From Natrinema caseinilyticum (GTDB lineage: Archaea; Halobacteriota; Halobacteria; Halobacteriales; Natrialbaceae), in NCBI RefSeq assembly GCF_024227435.1, contig NZ_CP100445.1:1054001-1118000 (forward strand): 64,000 nt of DNA, written 5' to 3'. The position numbers and the translations under genes were made by a program. Position 1 is the stretch's first letter; each line of letters starts with the position of its first letter. Positions 35,960 to 43,397 of this stretch are shown here, piece after piece. Below the pieces are notes generated by a model. The model saw only the letters and a program-made list of their open reading frames with translations, was not told the origin of the DNA and made no database searches.

Positions 35960-37624
35960 TCAGTCGTCGGCCGGGGAGTACGAGCCGACTGCATCGTCGG
36001 GGACGGTCCCGTCATCGTTCCACCCCCGAAGCCGATAGTATTCAGCTATCGCGTCCTCGAGGCCGGGGAGGTCGTACGGGAGCTGATCGTCCGACCTATC
36101 CATTCCACGTTTGTTGTTGAAGTGGCGCTCCAGTTCGACGACTCGGGAACCGACGTCGAGTAGGTCGCTGTAATCCGCCTGGAAGAGTTCTTCGTACTGG
36201 TTTTCGTCGATATATCCGTCCGAAAACGCACAAACGATGGCGCTATCGCGGAACCCGCCGACGTTCTCACGGGTGATCAGGACTTCCGGTTTTCCCTCGA
36301 GCGTCTCCGGATCGATTTCACCACGGTATTCCGGCCCCTGCATACGAGCGTACATATGGTCCGCGCCGCGATTGGCGACGGCGTAGCTCAGACCCTGCCC
36401 GTGCAGCACTCGGCCGTCATGCGCAGCGAATTCGAGGCCCTTCACCGTCCAATTCTCGACACCGAGTTCGTCGTGGAACCGCTCGACGCCCTCCGCGAGG
36501 AGATCACCGACCCCGTCGCGATAGGCGATTTTCTCGGTCAGTTCGTGGATCAGATCGACGTTTCCGAACTCGTCTTCCGAATCGAGATACGCCGCGACGG
36601 CGTCGCCTGCGCTGATGGTATCGAGCCCGAGAGTGTCGCAGAGTTCGTTCGACTTCATTACCGCTACCATATCGTCGACCATCACGTTGCTTCCGAACGC
36701 GAACACCGTTTCGAATTCCGGTCCTTCCGTTTCGAGTCCCGTCTCCTCGTCTCTCGTCGGAAGCTTGCATGCGAACGCACAGACCGAACAGGCGCCCTTC
36801 CTGTACTTCTTCTCTGCGACGGCCTCACCACCGATGCCGTCGGCGCCGTCGAACGAGTGCTCCTTGAAATACCGAGTGGGGAGCGAAAACTGGTCGTTGA
36901 TGAACTCCGTGTAGCTCGTCGTGCCCCGTTCGCGCATCATGTCGTCCGCGGTCGCTGCGGCCTGATGGACCTCTTGCTGGACGTCCGGGACGTCGATCGC
37001 AGGTCGAGAGTCACCCCGAAACGAGACGGTCTTGATGTTCTTTGCGCCGAAGACGGCGCCGAGTCCCCCCCGTCCGAACGCGCGACTGTCGTACGTCATC
37101 ACCGATGCGAATCGGACCCGGTTCTCTCCGGCGGGCCCGATCGTCACTAAATTCTCGCTCTCGAGTCCGTGATTCTCGTCCATGTACTCCGTTACTTCGG
37201 GAACCAACGCCTGCTCCAACTCTGGAACGGACTCGAACTCGACGCCATCATCGCGGATGTGTATCGCCAGGAGATCGTCGCTCTCGCCGACGAACTCGAC
37301 GGCGCTGTAGCCTGTATCCGCGAAGTTTCGCGAGAGGTACCCGCCAGCGTTGGTCGAGAGAAGGCCGTCCGTGAGCGGCGAGAGGCCGGTTAGGCTCATC
37401 CGGCCGGTAAAGCTCATCTGTGACATCTGTAGCGGTCCTGTCGCGAGATACAGCCGGTTTTCTGGCCCTAGCGGAGGGGCGTCAAACGGAATGCGTTCGT
37501 GGGCAAGTTTCGTCGCGACGCCACGGCCACCGACGAAGGTTGCGAGTTCCTCGTCGATGGGGGTTTCAGTAACTTCTCGGGCCCCGACGTCGACTGTGAG
37601 GAGCGGGCCTTCTGCGTGGAGCAT
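35960..37624 (-). CDS. Tungsten-containing aldehyde:ferredoxin oxidoreductase family protein
   Basis: A 554-residue AOR-family enzyme, cytoplasmic, using a tungsto-bispterin and one [4Fe-4S] cluster to oxidise aldehydes to acids with ferredoxin. The N-terminal domain has LLTVDVGAREV and FVGGRGVATKL; the pterin-binding stretch includes NLVTIGPAGENRVRFAS and SRAFGRGGLGAVFGAKNIK. Cluster cysteines are CSVCAFAC (Cys279, Cys282, Cys286) plus Cys465 in SAIVCAFSDG. All four ligands are present. Subfamily length is slightly short of the 600-residue Pyrococcus enzymes. It is divergent from a MoaD-like gene, 319 bases away, a pairing usual for pterin-cofactor enzymes. It could oxidise aldehydes produced by the LLM enzymes or alcohol dehydrogenase. 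Confidence 0.9.
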   Translation of the reverse strand: MLHAEGPLLTVDVGAREVTETPIDEELATFVGGRGVATKLAHERIPFDAPPLGPENRLYLATGPLQMSQMSFTGRMSLTGLSPLTDGLLSTNAGGYLSRNFADTGYSAVEFVGESDDLLAIHIRDDGVEFESVPELEQALVPEVTEYMDENHGLESENLVTIGPAGENRVRFASVMTYDSRAFGRGGLGAVFGAKNIKTVSFRGDSRPAIDVPDVQQEVHQAAATADDMMRERGTTSYTEFINDQFSLPTRYFKEHSFDGADGIGGEAVAEKKYRKGACSVCAFACKLPTRDEETGLETEGPEFETVFAFGSNVMVDDMVAVMKSNELCDTLGLDTISAGDAVAAYLDSEDEFGNVDLIHELTEKIAYRDGVGDLLAEGVERFHDELGVENWTVKGLEFAAHDGRVLHGQGLSYAVANRGADHMYARMQGPEYRGEIDPETLEGKPEVLITRENVGGFRDSAIVCAFSDGYIDENQYEELFQADYSDLLDVGSRVVELERHFNNKRGMDRSDDQLPYDLPGLEDAIAEYYRLRGWNDDGTVPDDAVGSYSPADD

Positions 37625-37943
37625 GGTGGGGTGGTACCCTGTGATAGTTTATCAAAGTAGGGGGACGATGAGAGAGAATCGATACCCTCCACTGGCCTAT
37701 CGTTCTTTAGTAGTCGTTGAAACGATTTACTCACCGCTCGCAGTAAAACGGCCAGCGAAAGCTCGCTGGACGTGAATTCGTGAGCGGGGTGTGCACTGAC
37801 GTTCAACGACTGCTATTGCTCTCCGTCGATCGACCGGGACGGTTCACTGTCTGACTCCAACAGCGTACCGTCCAAGGGTCCGACGATCGGTGAGGATCGC
37901 TGGAACCTCGGTATTAAAGTAATTAGTCATCAGACCGTTAGAT
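37625..37943. other. Divergent promoter region between the AOR and MoaD-like genes
   Basis: About 319 bases. It holds both promoters; a TATA-like TTAAAGTAATTA lies at about 37914-37925, 20-30 bases before the MoaD-like ATG. No GTGCCAC copy was found in it. Confidence 0.4.
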
Positions 37944-38240
37944 ATGGAGGTAGAAGTCACCCTCTTTGGACCCCTTCGTGATCCCGTCGGCGAGAAATCG
38001 ATAACGCTTTCGCTTCCGGCGGACGCCACCGTCGAAGACGTACTAGATCAACTGACGGCGGACTTTCCGAGTATGCGCGACCCATTGTACGGAGATTACG
38101 GTTCGATCAGCGACAACGTCGTCCTCACGAAAAACAAGGTGAATATCGCCACCCTGGAGGGTGTCGAGACGAAGCTCAGCGACGGCGACACTCTTCGCCT
38201 TTCTCCCCCTGTGACCGGCGGCACGGGCGTCGAGCAGTAG
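37944..38240 (+). CDS. MoaD/ThiS-family ubiquitin-like sulfur carrier with a C-terminal extension
   Basis: A 98-residue beta-grasp protein of the archaeal MoaD family: VEVTLFGPLRDPVGEKSI, then ATVEDVLDQL, and a C-terminal strand with GDTLRLSPPVTGG. In working MoaD/SAMP proteins the chain ends in Gly-Gly, whose C-terminus is adenylated and thiocarboxylated to carry sulfur to molybdopterin. Here five more residues (TGVEQ) follow the diglycine at 92-93. It must be clipped, or act at an internal GG, or be inactive. Its position divergent from the AOR gene suggests service to the tungsten-pterin cofactor. Confidence 0.85.
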   Translation: MEVEVTLFGPLRDPVGEKSITLSLPADATVEDVLDQLTADFPSMRDPLYGDYGSISDNVVLTKNKVNIATLEGVETKLSDGDTLRLSPPVTGGTGVEQ

Positions 38241-38290
38241 CTCTTGAACACGTGCTCGTTCCAATCGGAATCGGCACGTCGATTTGCACC

Positions 38291-38297
38291 GTGCCAC
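38291..38297 (+). promoter_or_regulatory. GTGCCAC motif upstream of LLM gene 4
   Basis: One GTGCCAC copy, 80 bases before the ATG at 38377 and just upstream of the TATA-like TTATTTATT at about 38340-38348. This matches the position of motif copies before the NTF2-like gene 2, CoA-transferase and carboxylase genes. Confidence 0.35.
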
Positions 38298-38376
38298 GTC
38301 TCCCTTCTCGGCGGAACACGGTGTGCAATCTAGAGGTAGTTATTTATTCGTTTTTGATGAAGGCCGCGACGGAGCG

Positions 38377-39579
38377 ATGAACACAGCACTCGACTTCGGC
38401 ATCTTCCAGATGCCGGAAGTACGACCGGAGCGGAATTGGACGTTGTATTTCGATCAGATCGTCCAGGAAGCGCGGCTCGCTGAGGATCTCGGCTTCGACG
38501 AATACTGGGTCGGCGAGCACCACACGAAAGCTCACGAAACGGTTCCCGATCCGCTGATGATGCTCTCGCGAATCGCCGAGGCAACTGAACGGATCCGTCT
38601 CGGGCCAGCGACGGTCAATCTGACCTACGAGATCAACGACCCGTTCAACGTGGCGGAGAAACTGGCGTTTCTCGATCAGCTTTCGAACGGCCGTGCCAAC
38701 TACGGCTTCGGAGCCGGCGCACTCCCCCGCGACATGGCGATGTTCAACGTCGATGAGGAGCGCCAAAAGGACATCATGTGGGAAGCGATCGACGTCATCG
38801 AAACGTATACCGATGCCACCGAACTGACGGATTTCGACGGAGAGTTCTTCCAGTACGAGGATCGTATCGTCCAACTTCCACCCCTTCAAGAAGAGCCGCC
38901 GACAGCGGTCGCCGGGTTCACCTCGACCGGCTCGTACTCCGGCGCGATCGAAGGCGGACATCGGCCGCTCACTCTGCCGTTTTCGCCACTTTCCGCGCCC
39001 GATAATCCCGATGCGCTCGGCCTGAAGAGAATGGGGGAGACGATAGACGAAGCCGCCACTTCCCTCGGTCGAGACCCTCAAGCTGCTCGCCGAGAGTGGT
39101 CGATCGCCCGGGACGTTTACGTGACGGACAGCAAAGAGCAAGCGCTCGAAGAGATTCGAGAGGGCGCCGAGGAGTACTACGATTACATGCTCGGTCTCGG
39201 TGATGGTGGCCTTCTCCAGTTCGTGAAAACGGATCCCGAGCAAACCAGAGACGATCTCACCGTCGAGTGGTTAGTCGAGAATCTGCCGATGATCGTCGGG
39301 TCACCCGACGAGTGCATCAAACAAATCAGCGCCCTCCACCAGGAGGTCGGTGGGTTTGGAACGCTCATCGTCAACTCTCACGACTGGATGCTGCCGGAGC
39401 AGAAGTGGCGTGACTCGCTCGAGTTGTTCGCCCAGGAGGTCATGCCCGCTTTCCAATCACGCAAGGGCCCCAGAGAGATCGAAAAAGAACAGGTTCCCGG
39501 GTATGAGCCGGTCGAACTCGCAGCTGACGAAGATCCGTTCGCGATCGACTCGTCGAAAGTCATCGGTACGGGTGACTAG
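38377..39579 (+). CDS. LLM-class flavin-dependent oxidoreductase 4
   Basis: A 400-residue luciferase-like TIM-barrel protein. Landmarks are LDFGIFQMPEVRPERNWTLY, the EYWVGEHHTKA strand, the LGPATVNLTYEINDPF loop, and ANYGFGAGALPRDMAMF for the cofactor site. It differs in length and sequence from the 455-residue pair and from the short 335-residue form, so it is a third type in this island. The ATG at 38377 follows a TATA-like TTATTTATT at 30-37 bases and a GTGCCAC copy. Like the others it could use FMNH2 or F420; substrate is unknown. The MoaD-like gene ends 136 bases upstream. Confidence 0.9.
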   Translation: MNTALDFGIFQMPEVRPERNWTLYFDQIVQEARLAEDLGFDEYWVGEHHTKAHETVPDPLMMLSRIAEATERIRLGPATVNLTYEINDPFNVAEKLAFLDQLSNGRANYGFGAGALPRDMAMFNVDEERQKDIMWEAIDVIETYTDATELTDFDGEFFQYEDRIVQLPPLQEEPPTAVAGFTSTGSYSGAIEGGHRPLTLPFSPLSAPDNPDALGLKRMGETIDEAATSLGRDPQAARREWSIARDVYVTDSKEQALEEIREGAEEYYDYMLGLGDGGLLQFVKTDPEQTRDDLTVEWLVENLPMIVGSPDECIKQISALHQEVGGFGTLIVNSHDWMLPEQKWRDSLELFAQEVMPAFQSRKGPREIEKEQVPGYEPVELAADEDPFAIDSSKVIGTGD

Positions 39580-39927
39580 CTCTGTATCGGGTCGTGTGAT
39601 CTGTGAAATCCGGGATCGGGGACCGAGTTCGTCGTCGCAAGCGTCGGGCCGTCACTGTTAGACGCCACCGCTATTTCAGCTCCGCTCGGTGTCGAGTGGT
39701 TTGGACAAGCGGTGAATATCCTGGTGTGCTATCGAACGGCGGGAGTAGAGAGTATTGTCGGATTCACCCCCGGCCTGAAGGGGGGTTCTCCGTGAACTTC
39801 TGTAAGACGGGCGGCATCGTCGTGGCGGTAGGCGCCCGACGGCATCCCTCAACACCCGACCTGCTCGCCGGCTCGACTGTCGTCGATGCAGGCGCAGGGA
39901 GCGCCGTCGTCAACGGAGTACTAAGCT
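39580..39927. other. Intergenic stretch with a GC hairpin, perhaps a transposon end
   Basis: About 348 bases between LLM gene 4 and the IS630 relic. A short CCCCC/GGGGG hairpin with flanking TTCTCCGTGAA lies at about 39768-39800; the form recalls right ends of IS200/IS605 elements, but no transposase accompanies it. No gene is recognised. Confidence 0.3.
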
Positions 39928-40722
39928 TCAGAAGTAATCACTCATCGTGGCACAGAAGTTGTTCGACACCCGTCTCAATCGCTGTTGTGAGGTCGGTGAC
40001 TCGAAGAAGCGGTTGCCGAGTGCTTCTTGGAGTCGACACCAGCACTCTTCGCCCGAATTTCGCTCCGGCGAGCACGCCGGCAACGTCACGAAGCCGAGGT
40101 CGGCGCAGGCCACGAAGTCCGTGACGCCCGACGCCTCGAAACAGGGCGCTTCATCGAGCACACCGATCAACTTGTTTTCGAACTCGCTACATAAGCGAAA
40201 ATTATATATTTTTCGTCTTCGGCGGTCGCGTACTCTTCGGATCGAGAGAAAAAGGATCGCCGTCTTCGGTGACCACGTCAATCAGACGTGCCCACCCACG
40301 GTTTCCAGAGTTCAACCGCCGGCAACTCGAGATCGAGTACTCAGCATCGTAGTTTCGTCGGGAGACTGCTGGTGAGCGCCGGCGTCCACGCCGGTTCATC
40401 GATCCCAACGATCTCCGGTGGTTCGTGGAGAGTCCCTTCGAATCCTTTGCTATTTTTTTGATAGTTTTCATTTTCTCCCAGATAGATTATATTAGTGACG
40501 GCCTGCTCGAGCGACCTGTCACCGTCGAGTCGCTCGGGCCGGCTAGAGATCGTCGTCGCTGAACGGCGTACCGCTCGGCGAGTCCAGTCCGCGTACCGCC
40601 GTTCTCGTGCGAAATTGCCGCTACGTGCCGTTGTGTCGGCTTCCTTCCGCCACACTGTCGAGGGAATCGTGCAATTTCTCGATAGAGGTCTCGTCGGGAT
40701 GATTCACCGTGTTTAGCGACGA
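39928..40722 (-). mobile_element. Second decayed IS630-family transposase
   Basis: Same family as the relic at 2620-3600. At 40341-40655 the frame includes SLEQAVTN and a DEPAWTPAL motif; at 39928-40281 it reads the C-terminal catalytic part (VLDEAPCFEASGVTDFV, FVTLPACSPERN, then EECWCRLQEALGNRFF). The N-terminal HTH part and the central acidic segment are degraded or missing, and the end reads YF before the stop. It is clearly inactive. Both relics are on the minus strand and flank the 4-39.6 kb block. Confidence 0.78.
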
Positions 40723-40927
40723 TTTATGAGTTGATTATTCTAACTGGTACTGAAGCCCGCGAAGCCGAGCAGCGAGACGTTGTCTTTCGAATTTCTCGGC
40801 GAGTGGATGACGAAGTCTCCGGTGAGACGACGATCGAAGGTGCGAATCGAGTGATCTCGCTGTCGACGAAGCATCGTACGAAGGCTGGCCGAAAGGTACT
40901 GAAGGTCCATCCTATTCGATATCAGAA

Positions 40928-41100
40928 TTGACCGCCGATCACGTGATGACTCTGGAAGACGTATGCCGAATGGGGTACCTTCGTATCCCGCCAGCGGCGA
41001 CCGGAACGGACGTCTCCAAACGACTCGAGACCAGCCATTCGGCAGTCGTCGAGCGTCTCCGGTGGGCTGAGCGAAGTCCCGTTCGGCTCCGCAGAGCAGG
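40928..41100 (+). pseudogene. Remnant of a bacterio-opsin-activator-type HTH regulator
   Basis: A short frame matches the HTH (bat-type) C-terminal domain: VMTLEDVCRMGYLRIP, then AATGTDVSKRLETSHSAVVE and ERLRWAE. Haloarchaeal Bat-family regulators end with this module, in which YxxGYxxxP is followed by a winged helix. The N-terminal sensory domain is absent and the segment has no credible start. It lies just upstream of the carboxylase operon, where a dedicated regulator might once have stood. Confidence 0.5.
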
Positions 41101-41237
41101 TCGTCTTAAAAGGCCGATATATATCCCGGCGCTTCGTCCTAATCTAGTTATGTGACAACGTGGCACAGGGCCGTGCATGTTGTCGACAATCGAGGCCAAC
41201 TCGCCCGAAACGGGGCGAGCAAAGAGAGGAAGTGACG
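41101..41237 (+). promoter_or_regulatory. Leader of the carboxylase operon
   Basis: The segment has TATA-like TTAAAA and ATATATAT at about 41106-41122, a GTGGCAC motif at 41160-41166, and a Shine-Dalgarno-like GAGAGGAAG 5-13 bases before the ATG at 41238. A good ribosome-binding site and a long leader set it apart from the leaderless genes of the island. Confidence 0.45.
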
Positions 41238-43397
41238 ATGGCGGCTGAGGAGCAAAACGATCCTGAACTGCTGTCGCTCGACACGGGCGGTACGATGACC
41301 GACACGTTCGTCGTCGACCACGAGGGAAACTACACGGTCGGAAAGGCACAGACGACGCCGGAAGACGAGTCCGAGGGTGTGATTTCCTCGTTCGACGACG
41401 CACTCGGCTACTGGGGCACCTCGATCGAGGATTCGGCGGACACCCTTCGAGGGACCGTCTATTCCGGGACGGCGATGCTCAATCGCCTGCTCGAGCGGGA
41501 AGGCGAGGGGGATATCGGCGTCATCACGAACAGGGGATTCGAGGATACCCACCGGTTCGGTCGCGGCATCCAATCGTGGGTCGACCTCCCCTACTCCGGT
41601 CGGCTACACGCCCGCGAACACGAGCACCCCGACCCGATCGTTCCGCGCGAGAACATTCGCGGCGTCCGGAGTCGGATCGGGATGTCGGGTCAGGAACTCG
41701 TCCCGCTCTACGAGGAGGAAGCCCGTGAAGCGGTCGAAGACCTGCTGGATCGAGGCGTTCGCGTCATTTGCGTCTCGCTCGTGTACTCGTATCAGAATCC
41801 GGGACACGAACGGCGGATCAAGGAAATCGCCGAGGAGGTCATGGCCGAACGGAGTGTCGACGTCCCGGTCTGGCTGTCGTCCGAACAGAATCCCGTTCGG
41901 GGCGAACTGCCGCGAGTGAACAGCCTGATCCTCGAGGCGTACGCCGTCGATCCGTCGCGAGAGCAGCTCCACGGGATCGAAGAGGCGCTCGAGGAACAGG
42001 GCAACGACGCGCCGTTCCGGGTGCTGTCGTCCTCCGGCGGGACGATCTCGCCGGATCACGACTGGCTCGTCGAGACGATGATCTCCGGCCCGATCGGCGG
42101 AATCTTCGGAGCCGAGTTCCTCGCCGACGAACTCGGCATCGACAACCTCGTCTGTTCGGACGTCGGCGGGACGAGCTTCGACGTCGGGCTCATCACCGAG
42201 GGACACTATCCGACTCGCTGGGACCAGAGTCTCGCGCAGTTCATGGTGAACATCCCGATGACGGCGATGGACACGATCGGCTCGGGAACGGGGTCTTACG
42301 TCCGCGTCGACAAGGCGTCGAACCGTCTCGAGGTCGGGCCGGACTCCGCGGGCTATCAGGTCGGCGTCTGTAACGAGGAAAGCGGCCTCGAGACGCCGAC
42401 GGTGACCGACTGTACCGCGATGCTCGGCTATCTCAATCCGGACTACTTCCTCGGCGGGGACATCGACCTGAACGTCGATCGGGCCGAGGAGTTCATCGAA
42501 GAGAGAGTCGCCGGGCCGCTCGATCAGGACCCCTACGAGACCGCCCGCGGCGTGCTCGACATCGTCGAGCGCAACATGACGAACGAACTAAACGCGATGA
42601 TCCTGGGACTCGGCTACTCCCCGGAGAATTACCACCTCGTCAGCTACGGCGGCGGCGGGCCGCTGCACGCGGCCGGCTACACGAAGAACCTCGAGTTCCG
42701 CGACGTGCTCATTCCGGACTGGGCGGCCGCGTTCTCGGCGTTCGGCTGTGCGACGGCCGACTACGCCTACCGGTACGACCACTCGATGGACCTGCTGATT
42801 CAACCGGACCTGAGCAACGTCGACGCCGTTGCCACGGCGCTGACCGAGACGCTCCAGGAACTGCGCGACCAGGCCGAGGACGCCTTCGACCGGGACGGGA
42901 TCGAGATCGACGAGATGCAGTTCGATCCCGCCGTCCGGATGCAGTACACCGGCATGCTCGACGATCTCGAGGTGACGATTCCGCGGGAGATCTGGTCGGG
43001 CGAACTCACCGCCGAAGACGTCGTCGACGTCATCGACGTCTACGAGCGGGAGTTCGAGCGCGTGTTCCAGCGCGCCGCCCAGAGCCCCGAACAGGGATAC
43101 ACCGTCACGATGGCCGTCGGAACCGGCATCGCACCGTCGCCGAGTCCGACGCTCCCGGAAGAGGACCCGGTCGGCGAGACGCCGCCGGAAGCGGCCAGCC
43201 GCGGCGAACGAGAAATTTACTGGGACGGAACCTGGCACGACGCCGACCTGTGGGAGATGTCGAAGCTACAGGCCGGCAACGTCGTCGACGCGCCGGCGGT
43301 CATCGAGGCGCCCGCGACGACCACGCTCGTCCCGCCGGGATTCGAGGCACCGCTCGACAGAAACCGCATCTTCCACCTGCAGCAAACCGATCAATGA
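41238..43397 (+). CDS. Acetone-carboxylase-like beta subunit (hydantoinase A/AcxA family)
   Basis: A 719-residue HyuA-type protein, nearly the same length as AcxA of Xanthobacter (about 717). The ASKHA-like ATP-binding start is LLSLDTGGTMTDTFVVD; further parts are STGTAMLN-like (SGTAMLNRLLE), the middle PVWLSSEQNPVRGELPR, and the SDVGGTSFDVGLI phosphate loop. In acetone carboxylase AcxA activates substrates with ATP, while AcxB and AcxC form the rest of the (alpha-beta-gamma)2 enzyme, which carboxylates acetone to acetoacetate using Mn2+. Simple hydantoinases (HyuA) lack the gamma subunit found here at 45660. A strong ribosome-binding site precedes the ATG. The stop overlaps the next start (ATGA). 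Confidence 0.85.
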   Translation: MAAEEQNDPELLSLDTGGTMTDTFVVDHEGNYTVGKAQTTPEDESEGVISSFDDALGYWGTSIEDSADTLRGTVYSGTAMLNRLLEREGEGDIGVITNRGFEDTHRFGRGIQSWVDLPYSGRLHAREHEHPDPIVPRENIRGVRSRIGMSGQELVPLYEEEAREAVEDLLDRGVRVICVSLVYSYQNPGHERRIKEIAEEVMAERSVDVPVWLSSEQNPVRGELPRVNSLILEAYAVDPSREQLHGIEEALEEQGNDAPFRVLSSSGGTISPDHDWLVETMISGPIGGIFGAEFLADELGIDNLVCSDVGGTSFDVGLITEGHYPTRWDQSLAQFMVNIPMTAMDTIGSGTGSYVRVDKASNRLEVGPDSAGYQVGVCNEESGLETPTVTDCTAMLGYLNPDYFLGGDIDLNVDRAEEFIEERVAGPLDQDPYETARGVLDIVERNMTNELNAMILGLGYSPENYHLVSYGGGGPLHAAGYTKNLEFRDVLIPDWAAAFSAFGCATADYAYRYDHSMDLLIQPDLSNVDAVATALTETLQELRDQAEDAFDRDGIEIDEMQFDPAVRMQYTGMLDDLEVTIPREIWSGELTAEDVVDVIDVYEREFERVFQRAAQSPEQGYTVTMAVGTGIAPSPSPTLPEEDPVGETPPEAASRGEREIYWDGTWHDADLWEMSKLQAGNVVDAPAVIEAPATTTLVPPGFEAPLDRNRIFHLQQTDQ

